The position numbers and the translations under genes are program-made. The notes beneath the pieces are model-generated. The model ran no database searches. It saw only the letters and a program-made list of their open reading frames with translations, and was not told the origin of the DNA. Shown here one piece after another: positions 24,501 through 38,274 of a stretch of 64,000 nucleotides of DNA. Origin of the DNA: Serinus canaria (taxonomy: Eukaryota; Chordata; Aves; Passeriformes; Fringillidae). Numbering within the stretch: the stretch's first letter is position 1; every line of letters begins with the position of its first letter. The stretch covers positions 8,447,501-8,511,500 of the forward strand of contig NC_066316.1 of assembly GCF_022539315.1 (NCBI RefSeq). The letters are read 5' to 3'.

Positions 24501-26633
24501 TGCATCATGCTGATCTCGCTACACTGGATCTGTACTGGCCTCATCCCCCTGGTTTTAGTCTTCATTTAAAACTAATGAGAATGTGGCCACCACTAGCTTA
24601 CAATTTTCTGTGAAGAATGAAGCAGGTTTGACCCTGCTGAAGTGTCCAGGGTTGCTGTGGTCTCAATAGAAACAAGATAATCTCAGTGATTAAAGAAGAG
24701 GAGAGGAAGTAATGGAATTACATTTATAACTGTGTGAAATTGCTATAATTTGAATCCTGCTTTTACGATGCAGACTAGGAACTGACCAAAGTCACGTCTC
24801 ATTTTGACCTCCAAACAGGACCCTGTGTTTGCACTCTAACAATGCTGTTTCATCTCTCAATGTGTTGTTTTCTTCCTGTGAAAGTGGGGCCAAAGCTGCC
24901 AAAGATCTTAGGGCTGCTGTAAACCTTAATTAATGTCAGTGGAAAAGCCTGAGATTCTTTTCTTATTTTTCTTTCTTCAGTAACATAAATCTAAGATTGT
25001 TATTTTATTTTCTCTCTTGTTTTTGTAGTCTGCAATTGTCTGCAACCTTTCAAGCCTTCAGTCCCTCCAAAATCCAGTTCTTGCCTATCTTTGCTGGTGT
25101 TTTGTTCTACTGTGTCCAGAATTTGTAACCTGTGTTAAGCCATCTTCAAAAGTTAAACTCTCCTCAAGATAATTCACTCCCTTAAATGAAGATATTTAAT
25201 GACATAGAAAGGTCATTAAATTAGTGAAACTGGATGGATGCAAATTTCTGCCGCTGCAACACAAAGTACAGATGATCCATTGATTCAGAAGGAAAGTGGA
25301 TGCATTTACATTGTCTGGCTGGTGCCTATACAAAGCTAGTGTACAGCAGCAATAACTCAGCACCAGAGCTGCTTCTAAACCTCCTCTCTTAGCAGTGGTT
25401 CATAGTTTCTGTTGATCATAATCAAGGCTTTCAATGTCCATTGGTCTAGAATGAGTACCTCTTCTGCTGGTGAACACTCTCAAAGGGTGTACTTAGAGAT
25501 TAATTCAGTGAGGATCTCACTGTGAAAGTGATTTTTTAAAAAGAGCTGCTACTGTCATGTAAGTAACATTAATGGAAGGGATGAGGAATGAGGAAACCTG
25601 TGACTAAGAGGTCTTTAAGAGATCACCTAAGAGATTAGGTGAAGAAACAGGATGAAGTGAGGAAGAATGGGATAGATGAAAGAGGGAGGGAACACAATGA
25701 CTAATTTGGAAATCGTATGGGAAGGAAGAGTGATTTAGAAAGGGGAAGTCAAGGGCCAGGAGCTTGGCAAAAAAGAAGGAGGGAAGCTTGTGAAGAGGGA
25801 GGGGGGAAAATACTTGTAAAACCCAGCAAATTCTGTACTTAGAAGAAAACAAGACCAGAAAGAGCCTAATTTGGAATGTGAACACAGGGTGGATGAAGCT
25901 GGATTAACTTTATTTCTCAGAGTGCCTAGCTTATTATAAAGAGAGTTCAAGAGATCACACACTGATCTCGATTTACCCAAGGTTATAGAATTCTCAGATT
26001 AGAGGTCTGACCAATTCTGTTGTTGTTTTAAAGTCCTGTTTTGTTTTATTTGAATTTTAATGAAAGAATACTGATAGATTGAAAACAGTGGTGCCTCTAT
26101 TTTATGTTGCTTATTTTTAACTGAAGAATTGCAGAAATAGGATCAAAGGTCTAAAATGCATATTTTATTGGGAGAATAGATACAGACAATGACAGCAGAT
26201 GCAATGCAGACAGAAGTCTGTTTTAATCAGAGGCAGGGCACTTAATGTAAAGAGACACTTTCATCATGGTCTGCAGATTGAAATAGCAATATTGTGGCTT
26301 ATCAACAGTTGACATTTTGAGTTTGTTTGCTAAATTTTATTTGGAAGGAGAGGCAGCAATCCCCACCTCTGCCTTCATGGATTAAATTTGCAATCAGTCA
26401 TCACATTTTAAATAAGTGATGGCACTAGCACAGGTAACAATGACTAGAAACCAGCACTTCTGTTGTTTGCCAGTAGTACATTTTGCAGATAGATTCACTC
26501 TGCAGTGAAAACTAACAGAAAAAATGAAGTGCTCTGTAAAATTTGAGATGCTTGTGGAAAACATTTGTTGTAAGTAAAGGCCTCTTGCCACTCAGCAGGT
26601 AACTTCAGGTCACCTCCCAGAGAAAAGAAAATC
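21546..26633. other. Intergenic DNA upstream of CDC42BPA
   Basis: No coding region is recognised. ORFs are short and lack family similarity. It includes a degraded MIR-like element at about 23020-23185 and a repeated TAATAGAGAAAAT near 23481 and 23519 in very AT-rich DNA. Any divergent transcript from the CDC42BPA island would run into this region. Confidence 0.6.
23020..23185 (-). repeat. Degraded MIR-like CORE-SINE
   Basis: The order of landmarks resembles a reverse-complemented MIR: a 'tctcacag..cctgtggga' start, an 'attttctctgccttataaga' block, then GTGAAACAGGCAGAAATTC and a TGTCACTAAG..CCCTGTCCT end. The element is strongly diverged, so the call rests on the order of short matches. Confidence 0.45.
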
Positions 26634-26848
26634 TTGATCATGGAACCATGGAAAGGTTGGGGTGGAAGGGACCTGAAAGATCATCCAGTTCCAACCCCTC
26701 TGCCATGGGCAGGGACATCTTCCACTACATTGCTCAGTGCCCCATCCAGTCTGATCTTGAACACTTCCACAGCTCTGTGCAACCTGTGCCAGTGCCTCAC
26801 CACTTCCATAGTGAAGAATTTCTTCCTAACATCTAATCTAACCATCTG
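26634..26848 (-). mobile_element. CR1 LINE, 5'-truncated 3' end
   Basis: The plus strand reads as the reverse complement of an avian CR1 3' end. It begins with degenerate copies of the ATTCTATG-type tail repeat (CATGGAACCATGGA), followed by AGGTTGGGGTGGAAGGGACC, the 'gatcatccagttccaac' block, a 'gaacacttcca' block, CAACCTGTGCCAGTGCCTCA and 'gaagaatttcttcctaacat'. The element therefore lies on the minus strand, with its natural 3' end preserved near 26636 and a 5' truncation near 26848, the usual outcome of aborted target-primed reverse transcription. It contains no reverse-transcriptase coding sequence. The 62-71-codon ORFs over it are incidental. Confidence 0.92.
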
Positions 26849-29800
26849 AAAATGTTATGTAGTGTTCAGTAATGATCCCACTCAAGCCAATGCCAAAAAA
26901 AGCCTCCTTGATCTCAGCAAGAGCATAAGTGAACTCATAATTCCTTCTGAAACAAACAAAACTGTTTGGACTTAGTTTTATGAAAACTAAGAGTGGTTTA
27001 TATCTTTGCACGATGTCAACCATTTTTCTTTGTAAACTGTCACTGCACAAATTATGATACTTAATTATATGGAAAGGTTAGAAGAGTGATTACAAGTGGT
27101 TTTTTGAGATAGAGAAAGGCAAATATTTGTACTAGTTTAATCAAAAAGTGTGAACATAACGCTGGCTCGGATCCTCGTGAGTGGATAGCACCGGGAATAA
27201 TTGTCCTTTTGGGAGGAGGTGCTGGCCAGTGGTACAGCTTCATGTTGTTGATAGTGTTCCCTCAGTGAATGGAACCTCCCTGAGAGAGGTGGGAGCAGAT
27301 CTGCTGGCAGCAGTACTCCCTACCTGCCTCCATACAGGAGGGTGAGCTTAGCCATGCATCACTTTGTCACTGTTTCAAGTAACCCAGCTCACCTCAGCTG
27401 AAATAAGCTGGGCCTTGCATAGGCCTCCCTTAGGCATCAAAAGGAGGGGCAGCCTCCAGCATATGGGCAAAGACAAGCTCCAGAAGTTGTGTCATGGACA
27501 ATAACCTCTCCCAGTGAGGCATACACAGATCAGGAAAAGAATATTGCTCTACAGCCAGTCATTCAGGTGACAAGTTTATGTGACAGTGAATTTTTCTTAA
27601 GGCAGGAATATTGCTATGGATTAATTCAACTCAATCAATCAATCAAAGTGAAGACGAGGACTAAAAGTACTAATTAAAAGCAAATATTTCCAATCAGAGT
27701 AAGTTTTAGCAACTCGTAACTTGAAAGTAATTTGGCTGGTTTTCCTCAGTTTTTGCAAAAGTGACTAAAATAGACCTGGCAAGCTTCAGACTCCAGCAGC
27801 TTTCCAAGCCAAAGTTATGATGAAGGGATGGAAACAGGGTGCTATAACAGAAGCTAGCTTCAGCCTTAACCACGGAGATGTCGCTGCCTCCCCTCAACAT
27901 CCCAAACTATGCCAAAACACACTGTAGGCAAATTAAAATCATTAAATGAAGTGGAATGTTTCTAAAACTTCAGTCAATAATGTCATAGAAACATTCATCA
28001 TAATGCTGCTATATCTCAAAACCTTTTCTTGCCCAGTTAGCTCAGAACACCAACAATTTCCATGTGTGGTGCATCAGGAGGAAGCAAGGTCCAGCTACAT
28101 TCATCACCTGGAGTCCAACATTTGCTGCCATCACTTTCTTGGCTTCTTCCTGAAGGGCAGGATTTCATTTTGGAGGCCATGAAAATTGGGTTTCCAATTT
28201 TCCAATGGAAATTAGTAATGAAAAAAGATTTTTGAAGGTGTTAAAAATATTTGTATTTTTACAATGAAGAGTAATACCCATAGTTATGTGTTCTTTAAAA
28301 AAAAGACATCAGCAGTTACCAGCTGTTTTTTTGGCTTTCCCAACAAAGTGAAGATTTTCCTCCTTGACTGAATAATGAGGGAAGTGGTGAGTGGATGTAC
28401 AATTAGCTTCCAGCTATGGCTAGCACAGCTCTACACAGCAGCAATCCTACAGTCACTAATCTCACTGCTGTCTCCTACAGGAGGAGAAAATGAGCTGGGC
28501 TGAGGTCTCTGAACCTCATCCTCCCTCTGGTCAGGGACACTGACAGACCCAGGGTGCACAGCAGCAGGATATTCAATTTATTGCTCCAGTTTGCTTCAAG
28601 GCCTTTCCTAAGACTTAATTCCCTCGCCCTGCAGTAAAAGTGATAATAATGAAAAGGTCTGTGATTCACAGTTGAAGCACTGTATCTTGCTTAAGTTAAA
28701 CAAGTACCTAAGTGCTCTGCTGAACTGGGGCCAAGGGTGGATTACTGAGAGAGCTGGGCAGTCTTCCCATCTCCAGCCAGTTCACCAAGTAGTCTCAGGC
28801 TAATCATGGAGTTTTTTGGGGCTTAGTTTCCTGCACATGTTTATCATAGGGTATCTATTCTGACTGCTAAAGATAAGGAGATAATGAGGGAACATGAAAA
28901 AACTTCAGAATGTGGAAGGGGGAAAGTGCTGTAGAGAAAACAAGTTTCTACATATTGGATATACATTGCATGTTACATTGTCCCTATGACTTTTCTTTAG
29001 TTCCTGGACTCTGCTCAGTATTCATGAAAAAACATCAGGCAGCTTATTAACAGAGAGCCCACTTCAACTTGAAATGGCAAGAGAGTAGTCTGAATCCCAC
29101 CAGAACCAGTGGAAGAAGATCCAGCATTGCACGCAACCAGCGTTCCAGAGCAGCTCAAGCTGTGTTGCCTTCCAGCAGCCTCATCATCCTGGCAGCACTG
29201 GCCTGCTGTAGGATGGGAATATTTGTTCAGGCTGTTGCCTTCATGCCATACAGCAGCCTGAAAAATTACCACAGCCCTCTCTGGAATGGCTTATTAAAAG
29301 GGAAATGGAACAACATCTTTGTCAGTCAGTGCCTGACCTGCACTGGGAGAGTTTCTTCTGATCAGATATGGAGCTTTTAAGGCTGTTTTGCATTTCTCTG
29401 ATTCCTACCTGGCAGAAAATGGCTAGAGAAAGGGCAAGAGTGTCACCGTGGAGAGCTTTTTATTGATATGGGAGAGGCCTGGTTACCACATAATAGTTTG
29501 CAAGAACAGACTTTCCTTTTAACACTTTTTTCTACTTGGAAATTTATATTTAGTTTTGCAAAGTTAGAGCAAAATAGCCTGGCGTATTGAATTGCAAGAG
29601 AGCTATCTTGAGTACATATGTTTACTTTATCTTTTGATACAGAGGAAATTAGCATTAAAAAAATCTTTACTAAGCATGGATTATGCCAGAATACTAGTTT
29701 TGTAGCATAACAAACAGACAGGAAAATATAAGCATGCTAATCCATTCTGTGCAAGCTGAGAGCTGAGGTACTCTCCATTGACAACTGCTACCTGATGTTA

Positions 29801-31354
29801 CAAACACAATTGTGGAAGTTTTAGTACCACATTACAGCTTCTAGTGTGAAACCAGAAAACATCAACGCTACTTTTGGGGATTTTGACCTACAGTTCTGAA
29901 AGAGATTAAGCTCTTTTTTCTTTATAATAAGTGGTCCTATTTTGTTTATTCATAGATTAATGCAGCACTGTGGTATGCTTCTGCTCCTGTGACCTTCTCA
30001 AAATCTTTTTGCAGGCATTTTCTGATTCCCTACTTCTGCAGCTTTAGAACCAGGAAAGACAGAAAGAGCAGTGAGTATCAGCAATATTTCCTTTTTCTGT
30101 TACACACTCATGGGTCAGTCCAGAAGGAAATAGCACAGACCAAAAAACCTATTTTTGCTTGTGTCCCCTTTCTGCAAGGACAGAATTCCCAAATTCTAAT
30201 TTTACCCCAAATTGTCATCCACCATCTATGCATATAAGGTGTGAGGGGGCTGGGGCCAGCATGCAAACAAGGGATACCCATGGGGAATGAGCTGTTTTCA
30301 ACTTCCCATGCATGGCTATGGATTTGAAGGCTAAAATTTTTACTTTTTTTTGCAGTAAGTGAAGGGGAAAATCCAGCTGACCAATATAAGAAATGGAAAT
30401 AGAATCAGTGGGAAGGGACCATGGAAAGGTGTAAGTAGAACGTATCCCATGTGAGTGGCTTTCAAGGCCCACCTTCTCATCCTTACTGGGAATGCACAGG
30501 AGAACAAGCAACACAAGCCCATTCTGGTGATTTCCAGCCATGGAAAAGTTTTCCTGAGTTGTTTGCCTGTGATGCAGCAGCCCATCTATATCTGACCCAA
30601 GGCTGCAGGTGAGGAATTGGTTAAGTAAAAACTGTTCCTTGTCATCTCCTCCAGGGTAGGATGTGTGGGATAATCTTAATCCTGACAGACAACAAATCCA
30701 GGGTTTGCCACTCCTTAGCTGAAAACAAACTGTTTAGAGAAGACTTAATTCAAGGGCAAACACTATGACAGAAAGAGCAAATCCAAAAGATAAGTATGAT
30801 ATTTAAGACTTAACTCAGTTGCAGGAAAAATCCACAACGCTACAAATGCAGGCAGTGCCCACCAAAGGCATTGTTCAGCTAGGATGGAGGTTGGTCCTGG
30901 AGCTAATGAAAAAGGATATGATTCATCCCTTACAGAAACAACACTAAAATTTTTCATCAAACGATAAAAAATTTTAATGCATGAATTACATCAAAGTGGA
31001 CACTCCATCAAGAGCATAAAGTCTGTTGCTTAGAGAGAGAGAATACTTAGTATGTGATTACAATATCACTGAAGACTACAGCCTATGTGTTTAGGTATGT
31101 CAGCTGTCCAGCTCCACTTAAGTATCTTTCAGCATATCCATTACATTTGCATATGATATATGTAAATTAATATGTCCTTAACTCATGCCTATTTCTGTAT
31201 GCAGGGATGCAGCATGCATGTATACACATGTATACATCCATAGGTATGATATAAGCACATATTCATTCAGAGCATTTTAATATAGTTAAAAAACACTGTG
31301 CCAAAAATGTACACCATCTGTTTTCAATCAAAATAGCCTATTTCAGAGGAAGGG
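26849..31354. other. Intergenic DNA, no gene recognised
   Basis: No supported coding region. The longest ORFs (about 80-108 codons near 29.1 and 30.3 kb) show no recognisable domain, signal or splice framing. A weak MIR-like stretch lies near 28720-28870. Confidence 0.6.
28720..28870 (+). repeat. Possible highly degraded MIR-like CORE-SINE
   Basis: The sequence contains a CTCAGGCTAATCATGGAG block, then GGCTTAGTTTCCTGCACATG and a CATAGGGTA segment. These are in the order of a MIR core and 3' part (…cagtttcc…catctg…tagggt). Matches are short and interrupted. Confidence 0.3.
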
Positions 31355-31530
31355 AGTGTTGTCTGGTGATCAGAGCGGGGGAACTAAAGAGTCAGGACTC
31401 ATGGATTCCATTCCTCAATCTGCCAGGACTTGGCTGCACGATTTTGACAAGATCTGTGACTCCTGTGTACCCTGGTTTCCCCATTTGCGAAACAGAGCAG
31501 TATCTACTCCTAGAATGCTGCAGTGGAAAA
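31355..31530 (+). repeat. MIR-like CORE-SINE (ancient amniote SINE)
   Basis: The order and wording closely follow amniote MIR elements: a 'tggtgatcagagcggggga' head, AGTCAGGACTCATGGATTCC, 'attcctcaatctgcca', 'tgactcc', then GGTTTCCCCATTTGCGAAAC and 'cagtatctactcc'. The tRNA-derived head, core and 'tttccccat' tail are all represented, so the copy is nearly full length though old. Confidence 0.8.
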
Positions 31531-34500
31531 CCTAATTAGTATACACTTGGAAAAATACAGAAGTTCTTGTTATGTCATCATGGTATATTTGAAGAGTGAA
31601 ATTTAATTGAAAAATACAGTACAGGATTTGGTTTAGAGACATACATGGCAGCTGAGTGTATAATTACAGTTATTTGTACACACTTAGCTTGCCTAATTTT
31701 TGAATGATAGTACCTGTAATAAAATTAATGGGGGGAAAATGGTGCTCAACACTTTATGAACCCAGCCAGTCCTGTAAAAGTTTTCACACTCTGTTGAACA
31801 GGGTTTCCACGGTGACAGCTGCACACCAGTGAGTGAAATATGTGCTGTACCTAATTTTCATCCTGAAATAGGAAAATACAAGTGGGTATTGGGATTTTCC
31901 AGCAAGTTCCATGCAGGAAAAAGCCTAGCTCCACTGAAGACAATTACAATACTCCTATTAACATAATTAGGACAAGATTTCACCCCATCCACTTCCTTAG
32001 TTTCAGTGCATCCCTTCCAGGAATACAGCAGGGATTGAAATGCCCATCTCACAGTGCTTCCTCTTGGGCATGTTGGCACTGTGGCACAGGACATTGTCCT
32101 TCCTGTGCTTGGTGAGCAGTGCAGGGTTGGACACAGGTGGGAGTGTGCTGAGTGTCACAGCAGGCAGAACACTGAGGGTGTTCCATGCTCCTCTTCTCCC
32201 ACCATCCTCACCTGTCCACTCACACTCCTTTGCTTCCCCCGAGGTGTGCACATCTGTGGGGTGTTAAGGCTGTGCTTTGCCTCTGGAGATGGAGATCAGA
32301 GGCCCTTTCCACTGGGATGAGAAACACCACAGAGAAAATTCAACAAATGCAGCAGCTGAGTAGTGTTGGAGAGGAAAAGGAGCAGTGTTCCTAAGGCAGG
32401 GTTTGCCTGGCTGCCAGTACCAAAGGTGGCAGTGAGAGAAATCATGTGTGCTGAACACTGCTTATGTGTGCTGCAAACTGAGGCATTCAAGTATGTGATA
32501 AGTATTTGATGTAAATATGACATCCTTTCAACATCTGCATCTTTGTCATGGAGAAAAATGGGCTGAGCTTCTTTGGTTTGGATGTTTTTGACAGCTGCTG
32601 TTCTCCAGGTTGTACCTCATATCTCAATAGTGCTGTTGGTTAAGTGCACCTTCAGAAGTACATTTAGGATCTTACCATACACACACCTAAAATGAGCCAG
32701 TTGCTCATCCAAGTGAGCTGGTACAGTGATAAAGCAAGAAAAAGACAAGGCAATATGAATCTCACTGCTGTTAAGTGGATTTACAGGTTTGTCTCTCAAA
32801 GAAATACTTCTACCCAAATGAATGAGGACAATGTGCAACATAAGGTTACATTGGAGACATGAAACAGTTGATTCAAACACCACTTTTGGAGAATTGTATC
32901 TCCATGTCTGAGATCTTAAAAGCTGTCATCGTTCTGTCTGTATCTGTAAACATATCTGATCTTTGGATCCCACCTGCTACATATTAAAGAAAGGGTGTAT
33001 TCATGTAGTGCCCAGGAAATGCTTTGTAAATCCAGCTTTCAATCCTCTTTCAAGCCTATAGAGAGTTTCCATCATATATGAGAGTTTCCATCATAGATAA
33101 GTGCCACCCTCAGTTTCAGCTGCCTTTAGTCAGAGCGTTGAAGATAACAAACTTGCTAACCAGGATAAACTCTTCATTTCTTGAACTTTTGTAAAATGAG
33201 ATTCCTCTCTAAAGGAGGTACAATTACCAGCCAAATGAGACAGCAGGTTCTAATTTCAGACTACCAGTGACACAAAGAAGCAAGCAATGAGAGAATGGAG
33301 CAGGGAAGGAGGGTAGGGCCTGGTGGGAGTGGACCAAGGATTTAAATTCTGCCTTTTCTTTATGATAGTCTGTACCTGGAAGGGAGAGGAGGAGATAAAT
33401 CTCTCATGTACAATAAATAAGAGCAGTTAATTCCATCAATTCATGCAGTAGGCTCATACTGCTCCAGAGGCTCTTCTTATGCACAGACTTATATTTTGGG
33501 AAGAGAGAGGTTTTGCTCTTATGGCCCATTTGTTTTTCTGTCTCTCCACTGTGACTTCTAGCAGGGAGGCATGAAATAAGGGGGCATTGCCAAATGAGTA
33601 TCAGCCAGTTCTGGGGCCAGGGCCAAGAGGCAGTGATAGGGAGCTCATGAAGAGCGCTGCCTCTTGGCATGCCCCACATGGAGGGCACTGGATTCCTGGG
33701 TCTGACCTTGAGCAGTCAGGAAGAGAATGAGGAGGCTGAGCCAGGCAGCCCAGCTCCCTGCAGAGGCCACAGCCCTGGTGCAGAGCAGGGCCTGCTGTAG
33801 GGTAGCAGTCACTTCCACAAACAGAGTCTAGCATAGCCTGGCTTGGAAGGCCTGCTGGGTTGCCTTGTTTTTGAGGACACTTGTCTGACCCAAATAACAA
33901 GGATTTTGCACATTACCAAATGCACTGGACATGTCAACAAATGCATAAAAGTGTTTGGTTTACCACCAGACTGAAAAAATATTTAGAATCTGAAAGACAA
34001 TAAACTGCAGATTTTTTTCCCCTGTCAAGCCAAAGAGTATGACTTTTAAATTATGTATCACTTCCTAAACACAAAAATTGTTCCGCAGTCTGTTGGCAAT
34101 GGTGTTCTCAGGAATTTATAACTGAAAAAAACTTTATTTTGTTTTGTAATATCTTTTCACTATATTCAGGGATTATTCCTGACAGTGCCAAAAAGAGCCT
34201 CATGACTTCAGTTCATGCAGACTTCTCCTGAGAGGAGGAAAAGTGACAAGAATAACTTCCTTAAATTGTTTATTCACATCAGACAGATGCAGTTTGTCAA
34301 TGACTTTTTGACTGTGGAATTCTGCAGGTGTTCCAAGCCGTAAGGCAGCATTACCAGCACTGGAGTTGAGATGGATCATGGAATGGGAGATGCTCTTTAA
34401 TGTTTTAGATAGAACTGTTCCACACTGCCATTGCCATTCTTAGGTGGATGCTACACAGTGCAATGGTCTGACATAGCTAACAGCTGTTGTGTCATTGTTT

Positions 34501-37500
34501 GGAACATGAGGTCATCACAATGCACCACAATACTTTCTTCTCAGGGATTGAATTGAGCTAGTATACATTGATCTTTTTTTCCAGTTTCCGCTGCTTTCTG
34601 TGTCAGGCTCTTTCTCACACATGAAGTGCAAAAGCAAGCCTTGAGGTGAGCAGTGTCTGGTGCCACAGAAAAAGTACAAAAAGTATCATATGTGATTTGA
34701 GTCTTGTGTGGGAATCAATATCCAGCTCCTGCTTTTGTTTTCTATCCATTCCTCAGTGTCTGGACTGTGGCAAAATACAGCCCAGGTGAGGCAGAGTAGG
34801 ACGGGGACTTCTCTGTGTCAGACATGAAACTTCTGCTGTTATTACAAAGAAAATGGAACAATCTGCAGTGAGTGCCGGCGCACTCCAAACCACAGCCCTC
34901 CTAGACTCCTTCCAAGTCTGATGGGGATCCAGATGCAAAGGAACTTTTCCAAAAAAACAGACCTTGGCTCTCAGTGCTTCATGCTGCAGAGAATTATGCA
35001 CTTTCTGAAATTTTTTCTTTGAGAACATTTGTTTTCCCGATGGTGTTACTTCATGGACTGTATTTACTTTTTCCATTTTGTTCATAGTTACCAGTGTGTC
35101 TATTTTCATAGTCATGCTCTAGAAACAGAAGTTCCTTTCCCTCGCTCCACTAATCCTTGTAACCCTCACCAAAGGTAGGGGCAGAAGCCAAAGCTTAACA
35201 CCTAATTTGGATAATGATTCCTGCCCACCATGTCCCTCCTCCCACATCACTCTCCCAGTTATTACATTACTTATACAGAGTGAAGTGCTAACTGGTGCTT
35301 TCTAAATGCTTTGAAGCCAAGTAAGAAAACAGAACCTTTGGCGCCAGTAACAGAACACAAAACCTTTTACCTTCGCCCATGGGTTTGAATCTAACCCAGC
35401 TCAGTAACAGCCCAAGTTGTTAACATGTCAGGGTCATGTGGCAGCCTGAAATAGTTCAAGTTCTTAGTCCATGTTATCAGGTTTGGGATACAGAACCCTG
35501 GACTCCATGCATGGTCTTGAATGTCATCCAGCTGTGTCCTTAGTGTCAGGGTAATGGGCTTGGCTGGCTAGAAACAGTCTGTGCTTGTAGCCCGTTTTCC
35601 ATCAGAAAAGCTTCCCCATCAAAGAAACAGTCAGGACAAGTAGCTGCCCCATCTCATTGGCCATCCAGGTGGCAGGGAATGGTGGAGGGTTGGTGTACTT
35701 CAAGAGGACAGTTCCATCTTTTAGAGGCACAAGAATTACACTGTGTGCAGCACCAGGAAGCACAGCAGCACCCCTGGAGTTTCTAAGGAGACTGGGACAC
35801 AAACGGCACTTCCAGCAGATCCTGGCATTTGAAAACTGTGTCCCTTAAATGCTTTTTCTGTGGAAAGTGATAGGAGGAATTTTTTAAAGACCCTCATCTT
35901 CTCTAAAGAAGCTGACTTCCAAAGTCTCTATTAGAGTTGTTACCCAGCAAGCTGCTGTCTCCATCTATGACTAATGCTGCTGTGCAGCACAAGTGCACCG
36001 TTTGGACAGGGATGCTCTGCAGTGTCTTTGCATCTGGATTGCTGGGAACTCCTGCAGAAATGTAGAGATTCAGATGTGTGTCTAAACACAGAGGAGTCCC
36101 AGGGCAGAGCAGAGAGGCAAGCCCAGTCCTCCACAGTGCTTTGGGTTCATCAAAGTAGTCTGGGAGCCCCCTGGCCCAAACAATACCAGTGCTGAGGATG
36201 CTCAAGGTCTCACAAAAAGGGCTTCAGACCAATGTGAAACACATCTCAAGCTTGGCTTTCACAGTATTAGATTAACTTTATTTTGTGCTTCCAGCAAGAA
36301 CTATCTGTCAGTAATAGATCTTTCTAATCTAAGAATGTTCCAGTTATATGTCAGCTTTACACAGCTTTTCTTCTTCATACCCATCTTCTTTGCCAACATG
36401 GCACAAGTTTTCCCTAAGAGTTTTATTAGAGAAAGAGTTCATACCAGCATATTTTCCCCATTTGCAGCTACTTTACCATTGTCTAAAGCCAGAGCCAAAG
36501 CAGTGCAAGGGAAGGAAAGGTTAATATGACCTGCATTTTAGCAGCCTTGGATGATGTCTTTCAAGGAGCAGCTACATAAAGATGTTCCTGAATTTCCTGC
36601 CTCCTGCATTAAGAAGCCTTGTCTCTTACAGACCAATTCTCAGTCTCCTGTGGGTTCTGTGGTATTCCCATGAAGTGTCTCTTTTCATGATGGGAGAGCC
36701 CTAGTAAAGTCTTTATTTTGACCAGCTTTGCCACAGCTTGCTGCCTGTGAATGCACAGTCCAGTTTGGTTGAAATTGCCTTCTGGGTTAAAAATGGACAT
36801 CCAAGCAAGGCACCTGGTCTGATTTCCCTTGTTCCCTTTACAGGAGACACTAAACCCAGAATGGGGCTGTAGTTTTTACTTCAAAAGGACAGCTTGGTTT
36901 CAGTTCATGCCCCATGTAATGTATGTAGAGCAGCTCAGGAGCAACTCTAATTAAACTAAATGTTTCCTCTACCTAATGATCCATTCACAACAGTAATTTA
37001 CCAGTATTAACATTTAGAATTTATTTCCAGAGCCCATGCTTTAAAGTATGATTAATCTTCAGCATGATTAAAATAATTGCTTGTAACATTTTAACTGACT
37101 TTGCCAGGTGACAAGAAATTTGTGAATGTCCAATTCCCATCAGAGTGACAAAACGCACTCACTTACTGTTTCTACAAGTCCAAAACAATCTTAAATAATA
37201 AATGGAAAATGTCAGCACTAACATCTATCAGCACAGAAATTATCTTTAACAATGTCATTAGTTATGCCTTTAAACTTTTTTAGGAGATCTGGAAGCAGGG
37301 CTATTTATCACATGTGGAGTCCACATTTGCAAGATCTCTCAATATTAGAACCCTAGAAAGTAGTTTCTCTGCTGCACTTGAGGTTATGGCTCTGAGAGTT
37401 CAAACTTCCTTTATTTTGCAAACTCTTTGGCCTTTATATGTTCCTTTCCACCTCTCCTTGTGCACTTCATCCCTGAGCAAGTCATTACTGAAGTCTCCCA

Positions 37501-38274
37501 AAGCAGGATGTTCACATGGGACTGATTTGGAAACCATATTTAGAGCATATTATCCTAATTCTTTATCAGCTTTCATGGGCAAGAGCTTGAGACATTTTTC
37601 TGTACTAGTTCTTTGAAAGCACAAATCTTGATAGTCCTTAATTCTTACTATCTTTGGTGCAATTATAGCCTTCAACTCTAATGCTAGCAATGAAGTGAGA
37701 TTTTCCTTCCACCCTCTTGAGCTTCACAGAAGATAAAATCCCAGTCCTTTTTTATGTTAAGCCCTTGTACTTTTGTGTTCTGCAGGACTGGGGGCAGAGG
37801 ATCTAGGATTGTGGATTCTCTGTGGTCACCTCTGACTTCACTGAGTCAACATAATCCGCAGTGTCTGCAGCTCTATCTTGGGCAGAACTTTGATCAGCAC
37901 ACTTGCAGAGATAGCTGAATTTTGGGTCGACACCTTGCTGGTCTCTGCTGGACTTTCAAAACTGTGTATGAGTCAGAAACTGCTCCCTCTAAGGTAAGCC
38001 TCACAGGTTTGGGAGCTATAAAAGGATCCTGTGTTTTTTAAAGGACAGAATTTTTCTTTCATTCTCTCTTCCCCTCCAGACACTCTCTCTGGATTTTTTT
38101 CATTCTGTCCCAAACCTTCTTTGTTTATATCCCACATTTGGTAAATTTCTTTCTTCTCCTTCATCTAACTGATCTTTTATTCCACACCATTTCTCTGGAC
38201 AAGTTGAGTAAGATCTGGAAAGAATCAGACATTTACACTGATAATGTTCCAGCCGGATTAGCAAATGTTTGGAA
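31531..38274. other. Intergenic DNA, no gene recognised
   Basis: No supported gene. A stretch near 31900-31985 with AGCTCCACTGAAGA and CTCCTATTAACAT..AGGACAAGATTT resembles an ancient amniote repeat but is too degraded to name. Two 19-bp near-identical units lie at 33061-33098. The 33.6-33.9 kb segment is GC-richer and holds a 99-codon minus-strand ORF without recognisable features. Confidence 0.55.
33061..33098. repeat. 19-bp tandem duplication
   Basis: Two adjacent copies of GAGAGTTTCCATCAT followed by ATAT or AGAT, differing at about one position, indicate recent local slippage or duplication. Confidence 0.8.

Noticed and set aside
25900..26030. Reverse MIR-like TTTACCCAAGGTTATAG block
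   Set aside because: Short isolated resemblance, too weak to annotate.
26634..26849. 71- and 62-codon plus-strand ORFs
   Set aside because: They lie entirely within the reverse complement of a CR1 3' untranslated end and are not coding.
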